From positions 558,001 to 622,000 of the forward strand of contig VENI01000005.1 of the NCBI GenBank assembly GCA_009711615.1: a stretch of DNA of 64,000 bases, given 5' to 3'. The stretch's first letter is position 1; each line of letters opens with the position of its first letter. Under the pieces are notes generated by a model. The model did not search any database. It had not been told where the DNA came from and worked only from the letters and a program-made list of their open reading frames with translations. Origin of the DNA: Bacillota bacterium. Lineage in GTDB: Bacteria > Bacillota > Desulfotomaculia > Desulfotomaculales > Desulfohalotomaculaceae. This document shows, piece by piece, positions 19,694-28,544 of the stretch. The position numbers and the translations under genes were made by a program.

Positions 19694-20287
19694 CTATTCT
19701 TTTACCATTTCAAAGTTTGGTTCCAGTGGTTCGCTAGTTATGGAGTGACCGAGAATGCTTTCCTGCACTTCTCCTTCGATGGTAAGTTGGACGTCTTTAA
19801 CATCGATGTTTTTGGCCAGTGTGTTAACGATGCTGTAAAGTGTATGTCTTTCACCGGCGGTGCCACCCCAGTGGTTTTCTTTAAAGGCTTTGTTTAAATC
19901 AACTGTTGCTGTACCGTCTTCTACTTTGAGTGACAGTACTTCTGTTCCATCTGGTATGGTCTTTACATGGTCTTCTTGTTGTGGCCCTTCTACCAGTGCC
20001 TCAATGGCAGCCTTGCCGATGGTAGCCGAGTCGTTGTCTTTTACAGTGGTAGTGCGTTTTTCCGGTACCAGGTACATGGCCTGGTCATCGGAGAAGTAGA
20101 GGGTTAGTTCTACATCGTTTGATTCTGCCGGTTGTTCTTCATTGCTGTTAGCACCGGTCTGTTCTTGCTGTTGGTTATTGTTTTGTTCTTCTGGGGTTTC
20201 ATTACCCCCGCAACCCACCATTACCAGCATTAAGGTTGCTAGCATTACGGTAATAAGTAAAGATAATTTTTTGTTATTCAATTTCAT
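19694..20287 (-). CDS. GerMN-domain lipoprotein
   Basis: The 197-residue protein has a lipoprotein signal with lipobox LVMVGCGG (Cys near residue 26), a Gln/Asn/Glu-rich linker, and a single GerMN domain (about 58-175: LTLYFSDDQAMYLVPEKRTT, ALVEGPQQEDHVKTIPDGTEVLSLKVEDGTATVDLNKAF). GerM proteins act in sporulation and germination at the outer face of a membrane. Bacillus GerM has two such domains, so this one-domain form may do a related job in the cell envelope. It is monocistronic with its own terminator. Confidence 0.85.
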   Translation of the reverse strand: MKLNNKKLSLLITVMLATLMLVMVGCGGNETPEEQNNNQQQEQTGANSNEEQPAESNDVELTLYFSDDQAMYLVPEKRTTTVKDNDSATIGKAAIEALVEGPQQEDHVKTIPDGTEVLSLKVEDGTATVDLNKAFKENHWGGTAGERHTLYSIVNTLAKNIDVKDVQLTIEGEVQESILGHSITSEPLEPNFEMVKE

Positions 20288-20398
20288 GAAATGATACCTC
20301 CCTTTGATTTGTTAAGTACATTATACAGGGAAGATTTTACGACGAAATAAATCTTTTTTACAATGGTATGAAAAATTGTTACGAAAAGATTAAATTAA

Positions 20399-20453
20399 GG
20401 AGTCAGTAGCCAGGAGTCAGGAGTCAGAATGACTCCTGAATTCTGACTCCTAG
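20399..20453. repeat. Heptamer array forming a short inverted repeat
   Basis: Direct units (20399-20430) run straight into complement units (20431-20453). The complement arm includes the dCMP deaminase stop codon. No ordinary terminator is present. Confidence 0.75.
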
Positions 20454-20893
20454 TATTTATATTGCAGTAGTTCTACTCCGGCTTCTTTGAACATTTGTAG
20501 GGACATTTGGTCTGGGTATGCCCCTGCGAACACTACTTTTTTTATGTTGGCGTTTATCATCATTTTTGCACATAGCACGCATGGTTGGGTGGTGGTGTAG
20601 ATGGTGGCGTCTTTGATAGATACTCCGTGTACTGCTGCTTGGATTAGGGCGTTTTGTTCTGCGTGCAGACCACGGCATAGTTCATGCCTCTGGCCGGAGG
20701 GGATGCCTTTTTCTTCCCTTAGGCAACCCACTTCCAGGCAGTGCTGCATCCCTGCGGGGGCCCCGTTGTAGCCGCTGGCCAGTATGTGGTTGTCTTTAAC
20801 CAATACAGCGCCTACTTTGCGGCGCATGCAGGTGGAGCGGCTGGCCACCACTTTGGTTATATCCATAAAGTATTCATCCCAGCTTGGGCGCAT
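20450..20893 (-). CDS. comEB: dCMP/deoxycytidylate deaminase family protein
   Basis: A zinc deaminase of 147 residues that converts dCMP to dUMP in pyrimidine deoxynucleotide supply. Metal and catalytic motifs are HAEQNAL (about residue 75) and [14 protein letters not shown] (about 100-113), plus [14 protein letters not shown] near the N-terminus. A second Cys/His-rich insertion ([12 protein letters not shown]) is typical of dCMP deaminases. It follows glyA after 15 bases, so both are probably cotranscribed. Confidence 0.92.
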   Translation of the reverse strand: MRPSWDEYFMDITKVVASRSTCMRRKVGAVLVKDNHILASGYNGAPAGMQHCLEVGCLREEKGIPSGQRHELCRGLHAEQNALIQAAVHGVSIKDATIYTTTQPCVLCAKMMINANIKKVVFAGAYPDQMSLQMFKEAGVELLQYKY

Positions 20894-20908
20894 TTTAACG
20901 TTCCTCTC

Positions 20909-22144
20909 CTACCACTGATATAGAGGGTATTTATTGCACAGTTCTTCGGCCATCTTTTTAGCCTCTGCCATCTCTTTTTGATTTATGGCTTTGTTTATTA
21001 TTTCTGCAATTGTTTCCATGTCTTGTTCCACTAAGCCCCTACTGGTTACTGCTGGGGTACCCAGTCTGATGCCGCTGGTTACGAAGGGTTTTTCCGGGTC
21101 GAAGGGGATGGCATTTTTATTTACTGTTATATTAACTTCTTCCAATAGCTTTTCTGCTTCTTTACCGGTTACGCCGTTTGACCTTAGGTCTACCAGAATT
21201 AGATGGTTATCGGTACCACCTGAGACCAGGTTAAAGCCCCGTTCTCTTAATGCTGCTGCCAGAGCTTGGGCATTATCCACAATTTTTTGTTGATATTCCT
21301 TAAATTCCGGCTGGAGGGCCTCACCAAAGGCCACTGCCTTGGCGGCAATTACGTGCATTAATGGGCCACCCTGGCTGCCGGGAAAAATTGCACTGTCTAT
21401 TTTTTTGGCCAGTTCTTCTTTACACAAAATAGCTCCACCCCGGGGGCCGCGCAATGTTTTGTGGGTGGTGGTGGTTACCACATCGGCATGGGGCACTGGG
21501 TTCATGTGCAGCCCAGTTGCACACAGGCCGGCAATGTGGGCCATATCTACCATTAGGTAAGCCTCTGCTTCTTTGGCTATCGCTGCAATTTTTTCGAAGT
21601 CTATCTCCCTTGGGTAGGCGCTGGCACCAGCCACTATCATTTTAGGCTTATGTTTCAGGGCCAGTTCCCGCAGTTCCTCGTAGTTAATGCGATGGTCATT
21701 TTCACCAACCCCATAAGCCACTACGTCAAAGTATTTACCGGATACGTTTACCGGGCTGCCGTGGGTGAGGTGGCCACCGTGGGCCAGGTTCATGCCTAAA
21801 ATAGTGTCACCGGGTTTTAGCAGTGCCAGGTAAACAGCAAAGTTGGCGTTGGCACCGGAATGGGGTTGCACATTTGCATGTTCTGCTCCGAAAATTCCTT
21901 TTAAGCGCTCCCGGGCCATTTCTTCTGCTATATCAACACATTCACAGCCACCGTAGTAGCGTTTGGCGGGGTAACCTTCGGCATATTTGTTGGTTAATAC
22001 CGACCCTTGGGCTTCCATTACCGCCCGGCTGACGAAGTTTTCAGATGCAATTAGTTCAATGGTGTTCCGCTGGCGATCTGCTTCTTTTTCTATGGCCTGG
22101 TATAGTTCAGGATCTGTTTCGGCCAGATGTTTAATGTTTACCAT
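20909..22144 (-). CDS. glyA: Serine hydroxymethyltransferase
   Basis: A PLP enzyme interconverting serine and glycine with tetrahydrofolate, central to one-carbon metabolism. The 411 residues contain [14 protein letters not shown] at the N-terminus, [15 protein letters not shown] near 95, the PLP-lysine segment [16 protein letters not shown] near 225, and [13 protein letters not shown] near 360. Length and motifs are typical. Its position between rpiB/ywlE and the atp operon matches Bacillus subtilis. Confidence 0.97.
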   Translation of the reverse strand: MVNIKHLAETDPELYQAIEKEADRQRNTIELIASENFVSRAVMEAQGSVLTNKYAEGYPAKRYYGGCECVDIAEEMARERLKGIFGAEHANVQPHSGANANFAVYLALLKPGDTILGMNLAHGGHLTHGSPVNVSGKYFDVVAYGVGENDHRINYEELRELALKHKPKMIVAGASAYPREIDFEKIAAIAKEAEAYLMVDMAHIAGLCATGLHMNPVPHADVVTTTTHKTLRGPRGGAILCKEELAKKIDSAIFPGSQGGPLMHVIAAKAVAFGEALQPEFKEYQQKIVDNAQALAAALRERGFNLVSGGTDNHLILVDLRSNGVTGKEAEKLLEEVNITVNKNAIPFDPEKPFVTSGIRLGTPAVTSRGLVEQDMETIAEIINKAINQKEMAEAKKMAEELCNKYPLYQW

Positions 22145-22257
22145 TCTTTAAAATATTCCCCTCTCTCTAATCAAAATATCTTACTTAAAAGCACTATTAA
22201 TTCTTGTATGTAATATAGGCTGTAAATTAAGAATTAACAATTAAGAATGAAGAATTA

Positions 22258-22284
22258 TGGAAAGGTTGGGCTTTCGCCCAACCA
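22258..22284 (-). terminator. Hairpin behind rpiB
   Basis: GGTTGGGC, GAAA, GCCCAACC followed by TTTCC. It is flanked by AT-rich repeats of the AATTAAGAATGAAGAATTA type (22222-22256 and 22285-22318). Confidence 0.65.
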
Positions 22285-22318
22285 TCTTCATTATTCATTT
22301 TACATTTTTAATTTTACA

Positions 22319-22780
22319 TTATTTACTATACTTTTTCTCTATGTCTGATATTTTTTCTACTCGTTTTTGGTGTCTGCCTCCGGCATATTCTGTTTCCAGG
22401 AAGGCTTTTACCAGTTCTTTGGCTGTGTCGAGGTTTATTACTCTGGAGCCGAAGGCCAGGATGTTGGCGTCATTATGCTCACGGCATTTTTCTGCGGTAT
22501 ATTTGTCATGGCAATTTGCTGCCCTAATGCCGGGTACTTTATTGGCTGCTATGCTGATGCCAATACCGGTGCCACAGATGACAATACCCCGTTCTGCATC
22601 ACCCGATGCCACTGCCTCTGCCACTTTTAAAGCTAAATCTGGATAGTCCACGGAATCGTTAGAATATGTACCTTTGTCTTCCACTTCAACATTCTCAAAG
22701 CTCTTTAAGTATTCCAAAACTTCATTCTTTAGTTCGTATGCTGCATGGTCGCAACCAATGGCCAGTTTCAATTGTGTCAC
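22319..22780 (-). CDS. rpiB: Ribose-5-phosphate isomerase B
   Basis: RpiB interconverts ribose-5-phosphate and ribulose-5-phosphate in the pentose phosphate pathway. The 153 residues have GCDHAAYELKNEVLEYL near the N-terminus, DYPDLALKVAEAVASGD, the catalytic Cys region GIVICGTGIGISIAANKVPGIRAA near 65-88, and ANILAFGSRVI. All are RpiB/LacAB hallmarks. Neighbours ywlE and glyA repeat the Bacillus subtilis order. Confidence 0.95.
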   Translation of the reverse strand: MTQLKLAIGCDHAAYELKNEVLEYLKSFENVEVEDKGTYSNDSVDYPDLALKVAEAVASGDAERGIVICGTGIGISIAANKVPGIRAANCHDKYTAEKCREHNDANILAFGSRVINLDTAKELVKAFLETEYAGGRHQKRVEKISDIEKKYSK

Positions 22781-22792
22781 TCCTTATTGAAA

Positions 22793-22937
22793 ATCAGTAG
22801 TTAGTAGTTAGGAGATAGGAGTTAGAATGTTCCTTGGAATAAGACTTCCCGTGATGCTTTATCTGAATTAGATTTATCTATCTTCGTCAGCAGATATCTA
22901 AAAACGGATTTTTCTCTCCTGACTCCTGACTCCTACT
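22793..22937. repeat. Opposed heptamer arrays between rpiB and the phosphatase gene
   Basis: Direct units at 22793-22828 and complement units at 22914-22937 are separated by 85 bases. Confidence 0.75.
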
Positions 22938-22962
22938 AAATAGTTCTTCTTTTCTTCATAAA

Positions 22963-23427
22963 TCATTCTTTTCCTTCATTGTTTAACAATTTCTCTATTG
23001 CTTTTTCTATCAATTGCTCCATTTTATCGGCACAGGTTTGGTAAATTTCCAGGGGTTGTCCCACTGGGTCGGGTATCTCTCCGCCTTCTCCGGTGTATTC
23101 ACCCAAGGTGTATGTTTTTTCTTTGGCCCCGGGAGCTAGATATAGCACCTGATCTTTGTGAGAGGCTGTCATGGTAAAAATAATATCGGCAGCGTTTACC
23201 AACTCTGGGCTTAGCACTGTTGCCCGGTGTTCTCTTATATCCATTCCCCTTTGCTGCAAGGTTTGTATGGCCTGGTCTGCTGCCGGGCTGTCTGGCCAGG
23301 CCATGGTGCCGGCGGATAGCACTTCTATTTCTTGATTCAATTTTTTTTGTACCAAGATTGCTTTGGCCAGCCCTTCGGCCATACTGCTGCGACAGGTGTT
23401 ACCGGTACAGACAAAAAGTATTTTCAT
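22963..23427 (-). CDS. ywlE: Low-molecular-weight phosphatase, arginine-phosphatase type
   Basis: The 154-residue protein is of the LMW-PTP fold. The P-loop CTGNTCRSS (residues 7-15) has Thr at the position that makes Bacillus YwlE specific for phospho-arginine, where tyrosine phosphatases carry Ile/Leu-like residues. The general acid Asp is in IPDPVGQPLEIYQ near 120. In Bacillus YwlE removes McsB arginine-phosphate marks. I infer the same here. The start is the ATG at 23427; an in-frame GTG at 23436 overlaps the binding site. MntP lies directly upstream. Confidence 0.88.
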   Translation of the reverse strand: MKILFVCTGNTCRSSMAEGLAKAILVQKKLNQEIEVLSAGTMAWPDSPAADQAIQTLQQRGMDIREHRATVLSPELVNAADIIFTMTASHKDQVLYLAPGAKEKTYTLGEYTGEGGEIPDPVGQPLEIYQTCADKMEQLIEKAIEKLLNNEGKE

Positions 23428-23442
23428 TGCTCTCACCCCGCT

Positions 23443-23979
23443 TTAGAATAATAGCCTGATACCAATACCAATGAGGATTACTCCCCCGACAATTTGGGCT
23501 CTCTGTCCAATTTTATTACCGACAAAATTTCCAAACCTTAACCCGGCATAAGTCATTACACCAGCTACAGCACCCATGACTACTGCTGCTTGGTAGAGGT
23601 TTACATCCTGGGTGCCCAGGGTGAACCCTACGCTTAGGGCATCCATGCTAACACTTCCGGATAGTACTATTAAACCTCCGGTATTGGCCAGTAGCACTTT
23701 ACTCTCTTCTTCTTCGGAAAAGGAGTTCTTAATCATTCTGGCCCCTAAGAATATTAAAATTGCTGCGCCAACTATGGCAGCAGCTTTATCTACATATGTA
23801 CCCACCAGTTCACCAATATAGTATCCGATGATGGGCATGATTACGTGAAACACTGCTATGGTTGCAGTAAGAAGGATTATTTGCTTCTTTCTAACACCGG
23901 CCATACCGATACCCACACAAAGTGACATGGCATCGGTGCCCAATGCTGCAGCCAGTAAGAATAGTGTAATTAGGCTCAT
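23443..23979 (-). CDS. mntP: MntP-type manganese efflux pump
   Basis: A 178-residue inner membrane protein with six hydrophobic helices in two repeats. Each repeat opens with the family motif containing Asp (LAAALGTDAMSLCVGIGMAG near 10-30 and LSGSVSMDALSVGFTLG near 105-122). MntP exports Mn(II). Gene order sua5-mntP-ywlE matches Bacillus subtilis. Confidence 0.93.
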   Translation of the reverse strand: MSLITLFLLAAALGTDAMSLCVGIGMAGVRKKQIILLTATIAVFHVIMPIIGYYIGELVGTYVDKAAAIVGAAILIFLGARMIKNSFSEEEESKVLLANTGGLIVLSGSVSMDALSVGFTLGTQDVNLYQAAVVMGAVAGVMTYAGLRFGNFVGNKIGQRAQIVGGVILIGIGIRLLF

Positions 23980-24043
23980 TATTTCCCCCCGTTTACCAGT
24001 TTGATTATAGTTTATGTTTACAGTAATAAAAGTATAAGTAGTA

Positions 24044-24120
24044 GTTCAGGAGTTAGTAGTTAGTAGTTAGGAGATAGGAGTGAAAGAAATTATTATGGGT
24101 TCTAATTCTGACTTCTGACC
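24044..24120. repeat. Opposed heptamer arrays behind sua5
   Basis: Direct units (24044-24081) and complement units (24101-24120) meet directly at the sua5 stop codon (24121). Confidence 0.75.
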
Positions 24121-25167
24121 CTATAACCTTACTACACTACTAGCTGCTCTTTTTAATCTGTCCATTACTGCTTTGCCTAGGCCGGTTTCGGGCATGCCTT
24201 CGGCTATAATTATATCTACCCCTAAAAGATCGAAGCTGCGTAAGGCGGCATAAAGCACCGCTGCAGCACTGGCCGGGTTATTCCGTTTACCATAGTGCAG
24301 CACCTCTGTTCCCGGGTAGTTGTGGGCACTTTCTTCACTGGAAAGAACGCCAACTTTTTTATTCTCTTTTTGGTAGCGGTTTATTAATTCCTTGGTGTGC
24401 AGCACAATATCTTCTGCTTGCCCCTCAATCAAAATTATTCCGGCCTTTGGTGAGTAATGCTTATATTTCATTCCCGGTGAGCGGGGGCTAATCTGGGAAT
24501 GATGATTTTCTAGCCCTTTGTAATGTCTAACCGGACCAATCACTTCTTCTAACTGCTCTGCTGTTACACCGCCAGGTCGCAGGATAATAGGTATTTCGTT
24601 ACTAATATCCAGCACGGTGGATTCTACACCCAGGTTAGCCGGACCGCCATCCAGCACACCATTAATACGCCCTTCCAGGTCGTCTATTACATGCTGGGCA
24701 GTGGTGGGGCTTGGACTTCCGGATAGGTTTGCACTTGGTGCCGCCACCGGAACTCCGGCTTCCATTATTAGTTTCAAAGCCACCGGGTGGTTAGGCATAC
24801 GCACCGCCACTGTATCTAACCCGCAGGTTACTTCCTTTGGTACAGAATCTGTCTTTGGCAATACCAGTGTTAACGGCCCTGGCCAGAAAGCCTGCATTAT
24901 TTTATGGGCAGTTTCAGTACATTTAGATGATACTTTAGCTATTTCTTCAATGGTTGCCACGTGCACTATTAATGGGTTGTCTGCAGGGCGGCCCTTGGCC
25001 TGGAAGATACTTTTTACCGCTTGTCCATCCAGAGCGTTAGCCCCTAGGCCGTATACTGTTTCGGTGGGAAAAGCCACCAAGCCTCCTTGGGCTATAACAG
25101 AACCTGCTTCTTTAATTGCATGGTCTTTTTTAGTGATATCTTTAATTATCCAATGTATTGTTTGCAT
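24121..25167 (-). CDS. sua5: L-threonylcarbamoyladenylate synthase
   Basis: Sua5/YwlC uses threonine, bicarbonate and ATP to make threonylcarbamoyl-AMP for the t6A modification of tRNA. The 348 residues hold the N-terminal YrdC domain (GGLVAFPTETVYGLGANALD, FQAKGRPADNPLIVH, AAPSANLSGSPSPT, VESTVLDIS) and a C-terminal Sua5 domain joined by SPGMKYKHYSPKA. I choose the ATG at 25167, which has GGAG nine bases upstream. A TTG at 25182 is also in frame. Confidence 0.95.
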   Translation of the reverse strand: MQTIHWIIKDITKKDHAIKEAGSVIAQGGLVAFPTETVYGLGANALDGQAVKSIFQAKGRPADNPLIVHVATIEEIAKVSSKCTETAHKIMQAFWPGPLTLVLPKTDSVPKEVTCGLDTVAVRMPNHPVALKLIMEAGVPVAAPSANLSGSPSPTTAQHVIDDLEGRINGVLDGGPANLGVESTVLDISNEIPIILRPGGVTAEQLEEVIGPVRHYKGLENHHSQISPRSPGMKYKHYSPKAGIILIEGQAEDIVLHTKELINRYQKENKKVGVLSSEESAHNYPGTEVLHYGKRNNPASAAAVLYAALRSFDLLGVDIIIAEGMPETGLGKAVMDRLKRAASSVVRL

Positions 25168-25344
25168 ATTTTGCCACTCCAATCTTCACGCATGTAGTAT
25201 AGCATAAAATTTCGTGGCATAAAACTGTCGGCACTTAAATATCGATAATTAGGTGCTTGTATACTGTAATCTAGTTATATTGTGCTAAATGAAAAATTAA
25301 AAATGTAAATGAATGATGAAATACGCTAAAAACGGAGGTTTCCT

Positions 25345-26037
25345 ATGACTTTCATAACTATGTTGTTATCGGCTTTTGGGATTGGGGCTTTACATGCTTT
25401 GGAGCCGGGGCATGGTAAAAGTATTATGGGTGCTTATCTGGTGCTTTCACGGGGTAAAGCTGTACATGCTGTGGTGCTGGGGTTAACATCTGCGGTTACC
25501 CATACCGGGGTTATTGTGATGATGTCTTTAGCTGCCCATGGTGTTTTAGGTGCTGCCACTGGCCAGGCGGGTATGTCGGAGGAAGCGGTGGAGTTATGGT
25601 TAAAGGTTATTTCCGGTGTTATTATTGCCGTAATTGGCCTGCGCATGGCATTAAGACGCAGTGCCGGGGGGTGCAGTTGTGGGTGCGGTAGCCGCCATCA
25701 TATGCCCTCTACCCAAGGCAATGGTTCGGTGGAGTGGCCCACCTTAATGCTATTAGGTTTAACTAATGGGTTAATCCCTTGCCCCAGTGCTCTGGCGGTA
25801 TTGTTAATGAGTATCAGCACCGGTGCCCTTGCCAGCGGCATGGTGCTGGTGGCAGCCTTTGGCATCGGGGGTGCGGTGGCACTGGTGGCAGTGGGCTTGG
25901 TAATGATTAAATTGTCTAAAGGAGCTAGTAGGTTAATGGGTGAAAGAAGTTGGTCGTTACTGGCCAATGTAAGTGGTGCAATAATCGCCGCCATAGGGTT
26001 TTTTACCTTTTATGGGGGAGTGAAAGGACTTTTTTAA
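25345..26037 (+). CDS. NicO-type nickel/cobalt permease
   Basis: A 230-residue membrane protein with about six helices, on the opposite strand to its neighbours. The metal motif HALEPGHGKSIMGAYLV (about residues 17-33) and the second motif LGLTNGLIPCPSALAVLL (about 145-162) are typical of the NicO/RcnA family. A cytoplasmic or extracellular loop CSCGCGSRHHMP (about 111-122) should bind metal. Family members either import or export Ni/Co, and the direction cannot be told. It occupies the spot where spoIIR sits in Bacillus subtilis. The start has GGAGG-like AACGGAGG upstream. Confidence 0.88.
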   Translation: MTFITMLLSAFGIGALHALEPGHGKSIMGAYLVLSRGKAVHAVVLGLTSAVTHTGVIVMMSLAAHGVLGAATGQAGMSEEAVELWLKVISGVIIAVIGLRMALRRSAGGCSCGCGSRHHMPSTQGNGSVEWPTLMLLGLTNGLIPCPSALAVLLMSISTGALASGMVLVAAFGIGGAVALVAVGLVMIKLSKGASRLMGERSWSLLANVSGAIIAAIGFFTFYGGVKGLF

Positions 26038-26040
26038 GTT

Positions 26041-26095
26041 CAGAAGTCAGAATTCAGGAGTCAGGAGTCAGAATTTTTGCATGTTATGATGCATG
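26041..26095. repeat. Heptamer array and GCATGC palindrome behind the NicO gene
   Basis: Direct units TCAGAAG/TCAGGAG (26041-26072) are followed by a GCATG...GCATGC palindrome. Confidence 0.7.
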
Positions 26096-26162
26096 CAAAT
26101 TACTAGGTGCCATATTTTTTCCTTAGTCATCATTTCACTTACAACACTAGGTTTTATCTAAA

Positions 26163-26244
26163 GGCTCGATGAATCGAGCCACTACAGAGATGGATAGGGA
26201 ATATATAGCAGGTAAGTTCGTAGGGGTCCGATTCATCGGACCCC
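26163..26244. repeat. Inverted pair of REP-like hairpins
   Basis: Left copy 26163-26185 (GGCTCGAT, GA, ATCGAGCC, ACTAC). Right copy 26220-26244 reversed (GTAG, GGGTCCGAT, TC, ATCGGACCC). Downstream, 26264-26283 resembles the spacer of the composites at 27166 and 27324. Confidence 0.75.
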
Positions 26245-26291
26245 GAGTGATAATTTAACTTAATAAAGACAGACTTTTTCGCTGGGGGTTA

Positions 26292-27149
26292 TTAATTTAT
26301 CTTTGCTACCACTAGCCTTTCTCTGTTGGCTAGGTCGTGGTAGAGGTTTGCTTGTGGCCAGTGTTTAAATAAATTTAATGCTGGTTGGCCTTGGCCGGGG
26401 CCTATTTCTATTAGTAGGTGACCTGCTGGGTTTAGTATTTTTTCTGCCTGGGGTATTAGTTGTCTGTAAAGGTCTAAACCGTCTGGGCCGCCGTCTAGGG
26501 CTAGTTTTGGTTCATTCTTTACTTCTTCAGACAGGGTTAATATGTCTTGGCTTGGCACATAGGGTAGGTTTGCTGTAATTATGTCTGCTTTTTGGTGTAG
26601 TAATGATTCCAGCAGGTTGCCTTTTATAAATTCTATTTTATTATCTACATTGTGTTCTTTAGCATTTTTTTGAGCTATTTTTAATGCTTGTTCGGATATA
26701 TCCACTGCCGTTGCCTTTAATCTTGGCACAAAGTGAGTGGTGCTTACCACTACCGCTCCGCTGCCGGTACCCACGTCTAGCAACTTTGGGTTTTCTTTGG
26801 CGTGCTTGTTTATGATGCTAACTGCGGTTTCCACCATTAATTCGGTGTCGGGGCGGGGTATCAATACATCTGGTGTAACGGTGAAATTTAGCCCCATGAA
26901 TTCTTTTACCCCCACCAGGTAGGCCACAGGCTGACCCTGGGTTCTTTTTTGTACTAGTTCATTAAACTGGCGCAACTGCATTTCTGTTAGTGGTTTAACG
27001 TTGTTTGTAAGCAGGTAGGCACGATTGCAGTTTAGCACCTGAGAGAGCAGCACTTCAGCATCTAACCTTGGTTGTTCTATGTTATTTTGATGCAGCAAAG
27101 CCCTGGCAGAAGCCAGGGCCATTTGAATATTCATTAGTATTGGTTGCAC
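26292..27149 (-). CDS. prmC: Peptide chain release factor N5-glutamine methyltransferase
   Basis: PrmC methylates the Gln of the GGQ loop in release factors using SAM. The 285 residues have a helical N-terminal domain and a Rossmann methyltransferase domain with LLDVGTGSGAVVVS near 120. The substrate-binding tetrad is NLPY (ITANLPYVPSQ, near 185) instead of the usual NPPY. The start is unsettled: the frame opens with GTG at 27149 and an ATG follows at 27134, with AAGGAG placed awkwardly for both. The target gene prfA is next upstream. Confidence 0.93.
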   Translation of the reverse strand: MQPILMNIQMALASARALLHQNNIEQPRLDAEVLLSQVLNCNRAYLLTNNVKPLTEMQLRQFNELVQKRTQGQPVAYLVGVKEFMGLNFTVTPDVLIPRPDTELMVETAVSIINKHAKENPKLLDVGTGSGAVVVSTTHFVPRLKATAVDISEQALKIAQKNAKEHNVDNKIEFIKGNLLESLLHQKADIITANLPYVPSQDILTLSEEVKNEPKLALDGGPDGLDLYRQLIPQAEKILNPAGHLLIEIGPGQGQPALNLFKHWPQANLYHDLANRERLVVAKIN

Positions 27150-27165
27150 TCCTTGTTACGGGGTA

Positions 27166-27254
27166 GTAGGGTGCCGATTTATCGGGTTCCTTAACACCAG
27201 TTTGTCTTGTAAAGTTAGGCTTTTCGCTTTGGGCTTGATGAATCAAGCCCCTAC
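27166..27254. repeat. REPIN-like composite, copy 1
   Basis: A reversed REP hairpin (27166-27190, GTAGGGTGCCGAT...) and a forward one (27231-27254, GGGCTTGAT, GA, ATCAAGCCC, CTAC) flank a spacer with TTTGTCTTGTAAAG and CTTTTCGCTTT. The conserved ends are at the outside. Confidence 0.8.
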
Positions 27255-27323
27255 GGAACAGATGCGGAATCTGGCTAACAATCAATAATATTACTTAAAA
27301 GCCTAAATCTTGCATAAGGGGCA

Positions 27324-27410
27324 GTAGGGGTCTGATTTATCAGACCCTTAGCGTTAGTTTATCTTATAAAGATATCTTTTCGCTTTGGGCTCGATGAATC
27401 GAGCTCCTAC
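27324..27410. repeat. REPIN-like composite, copy 2
   Basis: Same layout as copy 1: reversed hairpin 27324-27347 (GTAG, GGGTCTGAT, TT, ATCAGACCC) and forward hairpin 27387-27410 (GGGCTCGAT, GA, ATCGAGCTC, CTAC) with a related spacer. Together the two copies fill the 320-bp gap between prmC and prfA. Confidence 0.8.
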
Positions 27411-27470
27411 AGAGACAGATGTTTAATTAAATCTTTAAACATCCATGCTATAAAAGTGTTTTTTTCAGGC

Positions 27471-28544
27471 TTAATTGTTCAAGTCTTTCAGCTTTTCGGC
27501 TTGGTCGGCTGTGGTTAGAGCTTCTATGACGTCTGTTAGTCTGCCCTGTAGTACTTCGCCCAATTTGTGTAGGGTTAGGCCTATCCGGTGGTCTGTAACC
27601 CTGTTTTGGGGGAAGTTGTAGGTGCGAATTCGTTCGCTTCGGTCACCACTTCCTACCATTGACTTTCTGTTACCTGCTATTTCATCCTGTTGTTCCTGCT
27701 GGGCTTTTTCGTATAGCCTTGCCCTTAATACTTTCATGGCTTTATCTTTGTTTTTGTGCTGGGACTTTTCATCCTGGCACGAAACCACAATTCCTGTGGG
27801 TTCGTGGGTAAGACGCACCGCAGATTGGGTGGTGTTTACCGACTGACCGCCTGGGCCACTGGAACAAAACAAATCTATTCGAACATCGTTGGGGTTAACA
27901 TCAATTTCCACATCTTCTGCCTCGGGCATTATTGCCACGGTAGCGGCCGAGGTATGAATGCGTCCGCCGCTTTCGGTGGAAGGTACCCGCTGTACCCGGT
28001 GGACACCGCTTTCAAATTTAAGTGCGCTAAAAGCGCCATTACCTACTACCATGAACACAATTTCCTTAATGCCATCCATGTCTGTGTAGTGGGTATTCAT
28101 GATATCTACTTTCCAACCCTTTTCTTCGGCAAAACGGCTGTACATCCGGAACAAGTCGGCGGCAAAAAGTGCCGCTTCCTCACCGCCGGTACCAGCCCTA
28201 ATTTCCACAATTACGTTTTTCTCATCATTGGGGTCTTTAGGCAATAGCAGCAGTTTTAGCTTTTGTTCCAATTCTTCTTGCTTATTTTTTAACTCTTCCT
28301 GCTCCATTTCAGCCATTTCTTTCATTTCTGCGTCCAGGTCTTTGTCTTTTAACATTTCTTCAGTATCTTCAATTTCCTGAACTACTTTTTTGTATTCCCT
28401 ATATACTTCAACTATTTCGCCCAAGTCACTGTGGCTTTTAACATACTTCTGCCATCTACTGTTGTCCGCTATTACTTCTGGGTCAGAAATTAGTTGGCTT
28501 AGCTCTTCATATCTCTTTTCCAATTGATCTAGTTTATCTAGCAT
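27471..28544 (-). CDS. prfA: Peptide chain release factor 1
   Basis: RF1 recognises UAA and UAG and triggers peptide release at the ribosome. The 357 residues include the codon-recognition loop [17 protein letters not shown] (the PxT motif, here PST) near 180 and the catalytic GGQ in [17 protein letters not shown] near 230. I place the start at the ATG at 28544, which follows AGGAAGGTG six bases upstream and overlaps the end of the DUF1385 gene by 11 bases. A GTG at 28553 is inside that binding site. The overlap implies translational coupling. Confidence 0.96.
   Translation of the reverse strand: MLDKLDQLEKRYEELSQLISDPEVIADNSRWQKYVKSHSDLGEIVEVYREYKKVVQEIEDTEEMLKDKDLDAEMKEMAEMEQEELKNKQEELEQKLKLLLLPKDPNDEKNVIVEIRAGTGGEEAALFAADLFRMYSRFAEEKGWKVDIMNTHYTDMDGIKEIVFMVVGNGAFSALKFESGVHRVQRVPSTESGGRIHTSAATVAIMPEAEDVEIDVNPNDVRIDLFCSSGPGGQSVNTTQSAVRLTHEPTGIVVSCQDEKSQHKNKDKAMKVLRARLYEKAQQEQQDEIAGNRKSMVGSGDRSERIRTYNFPQNRVTDHRIGLTLHKLGEVLQGRLTDVIEALTTADQAEKLKDLNN

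Noticed and set aside
27082..27285. Minus-strand frame between prmC and the REP composites
   Set aside because: It is built from REP sequence and the start of prmC in another frame.
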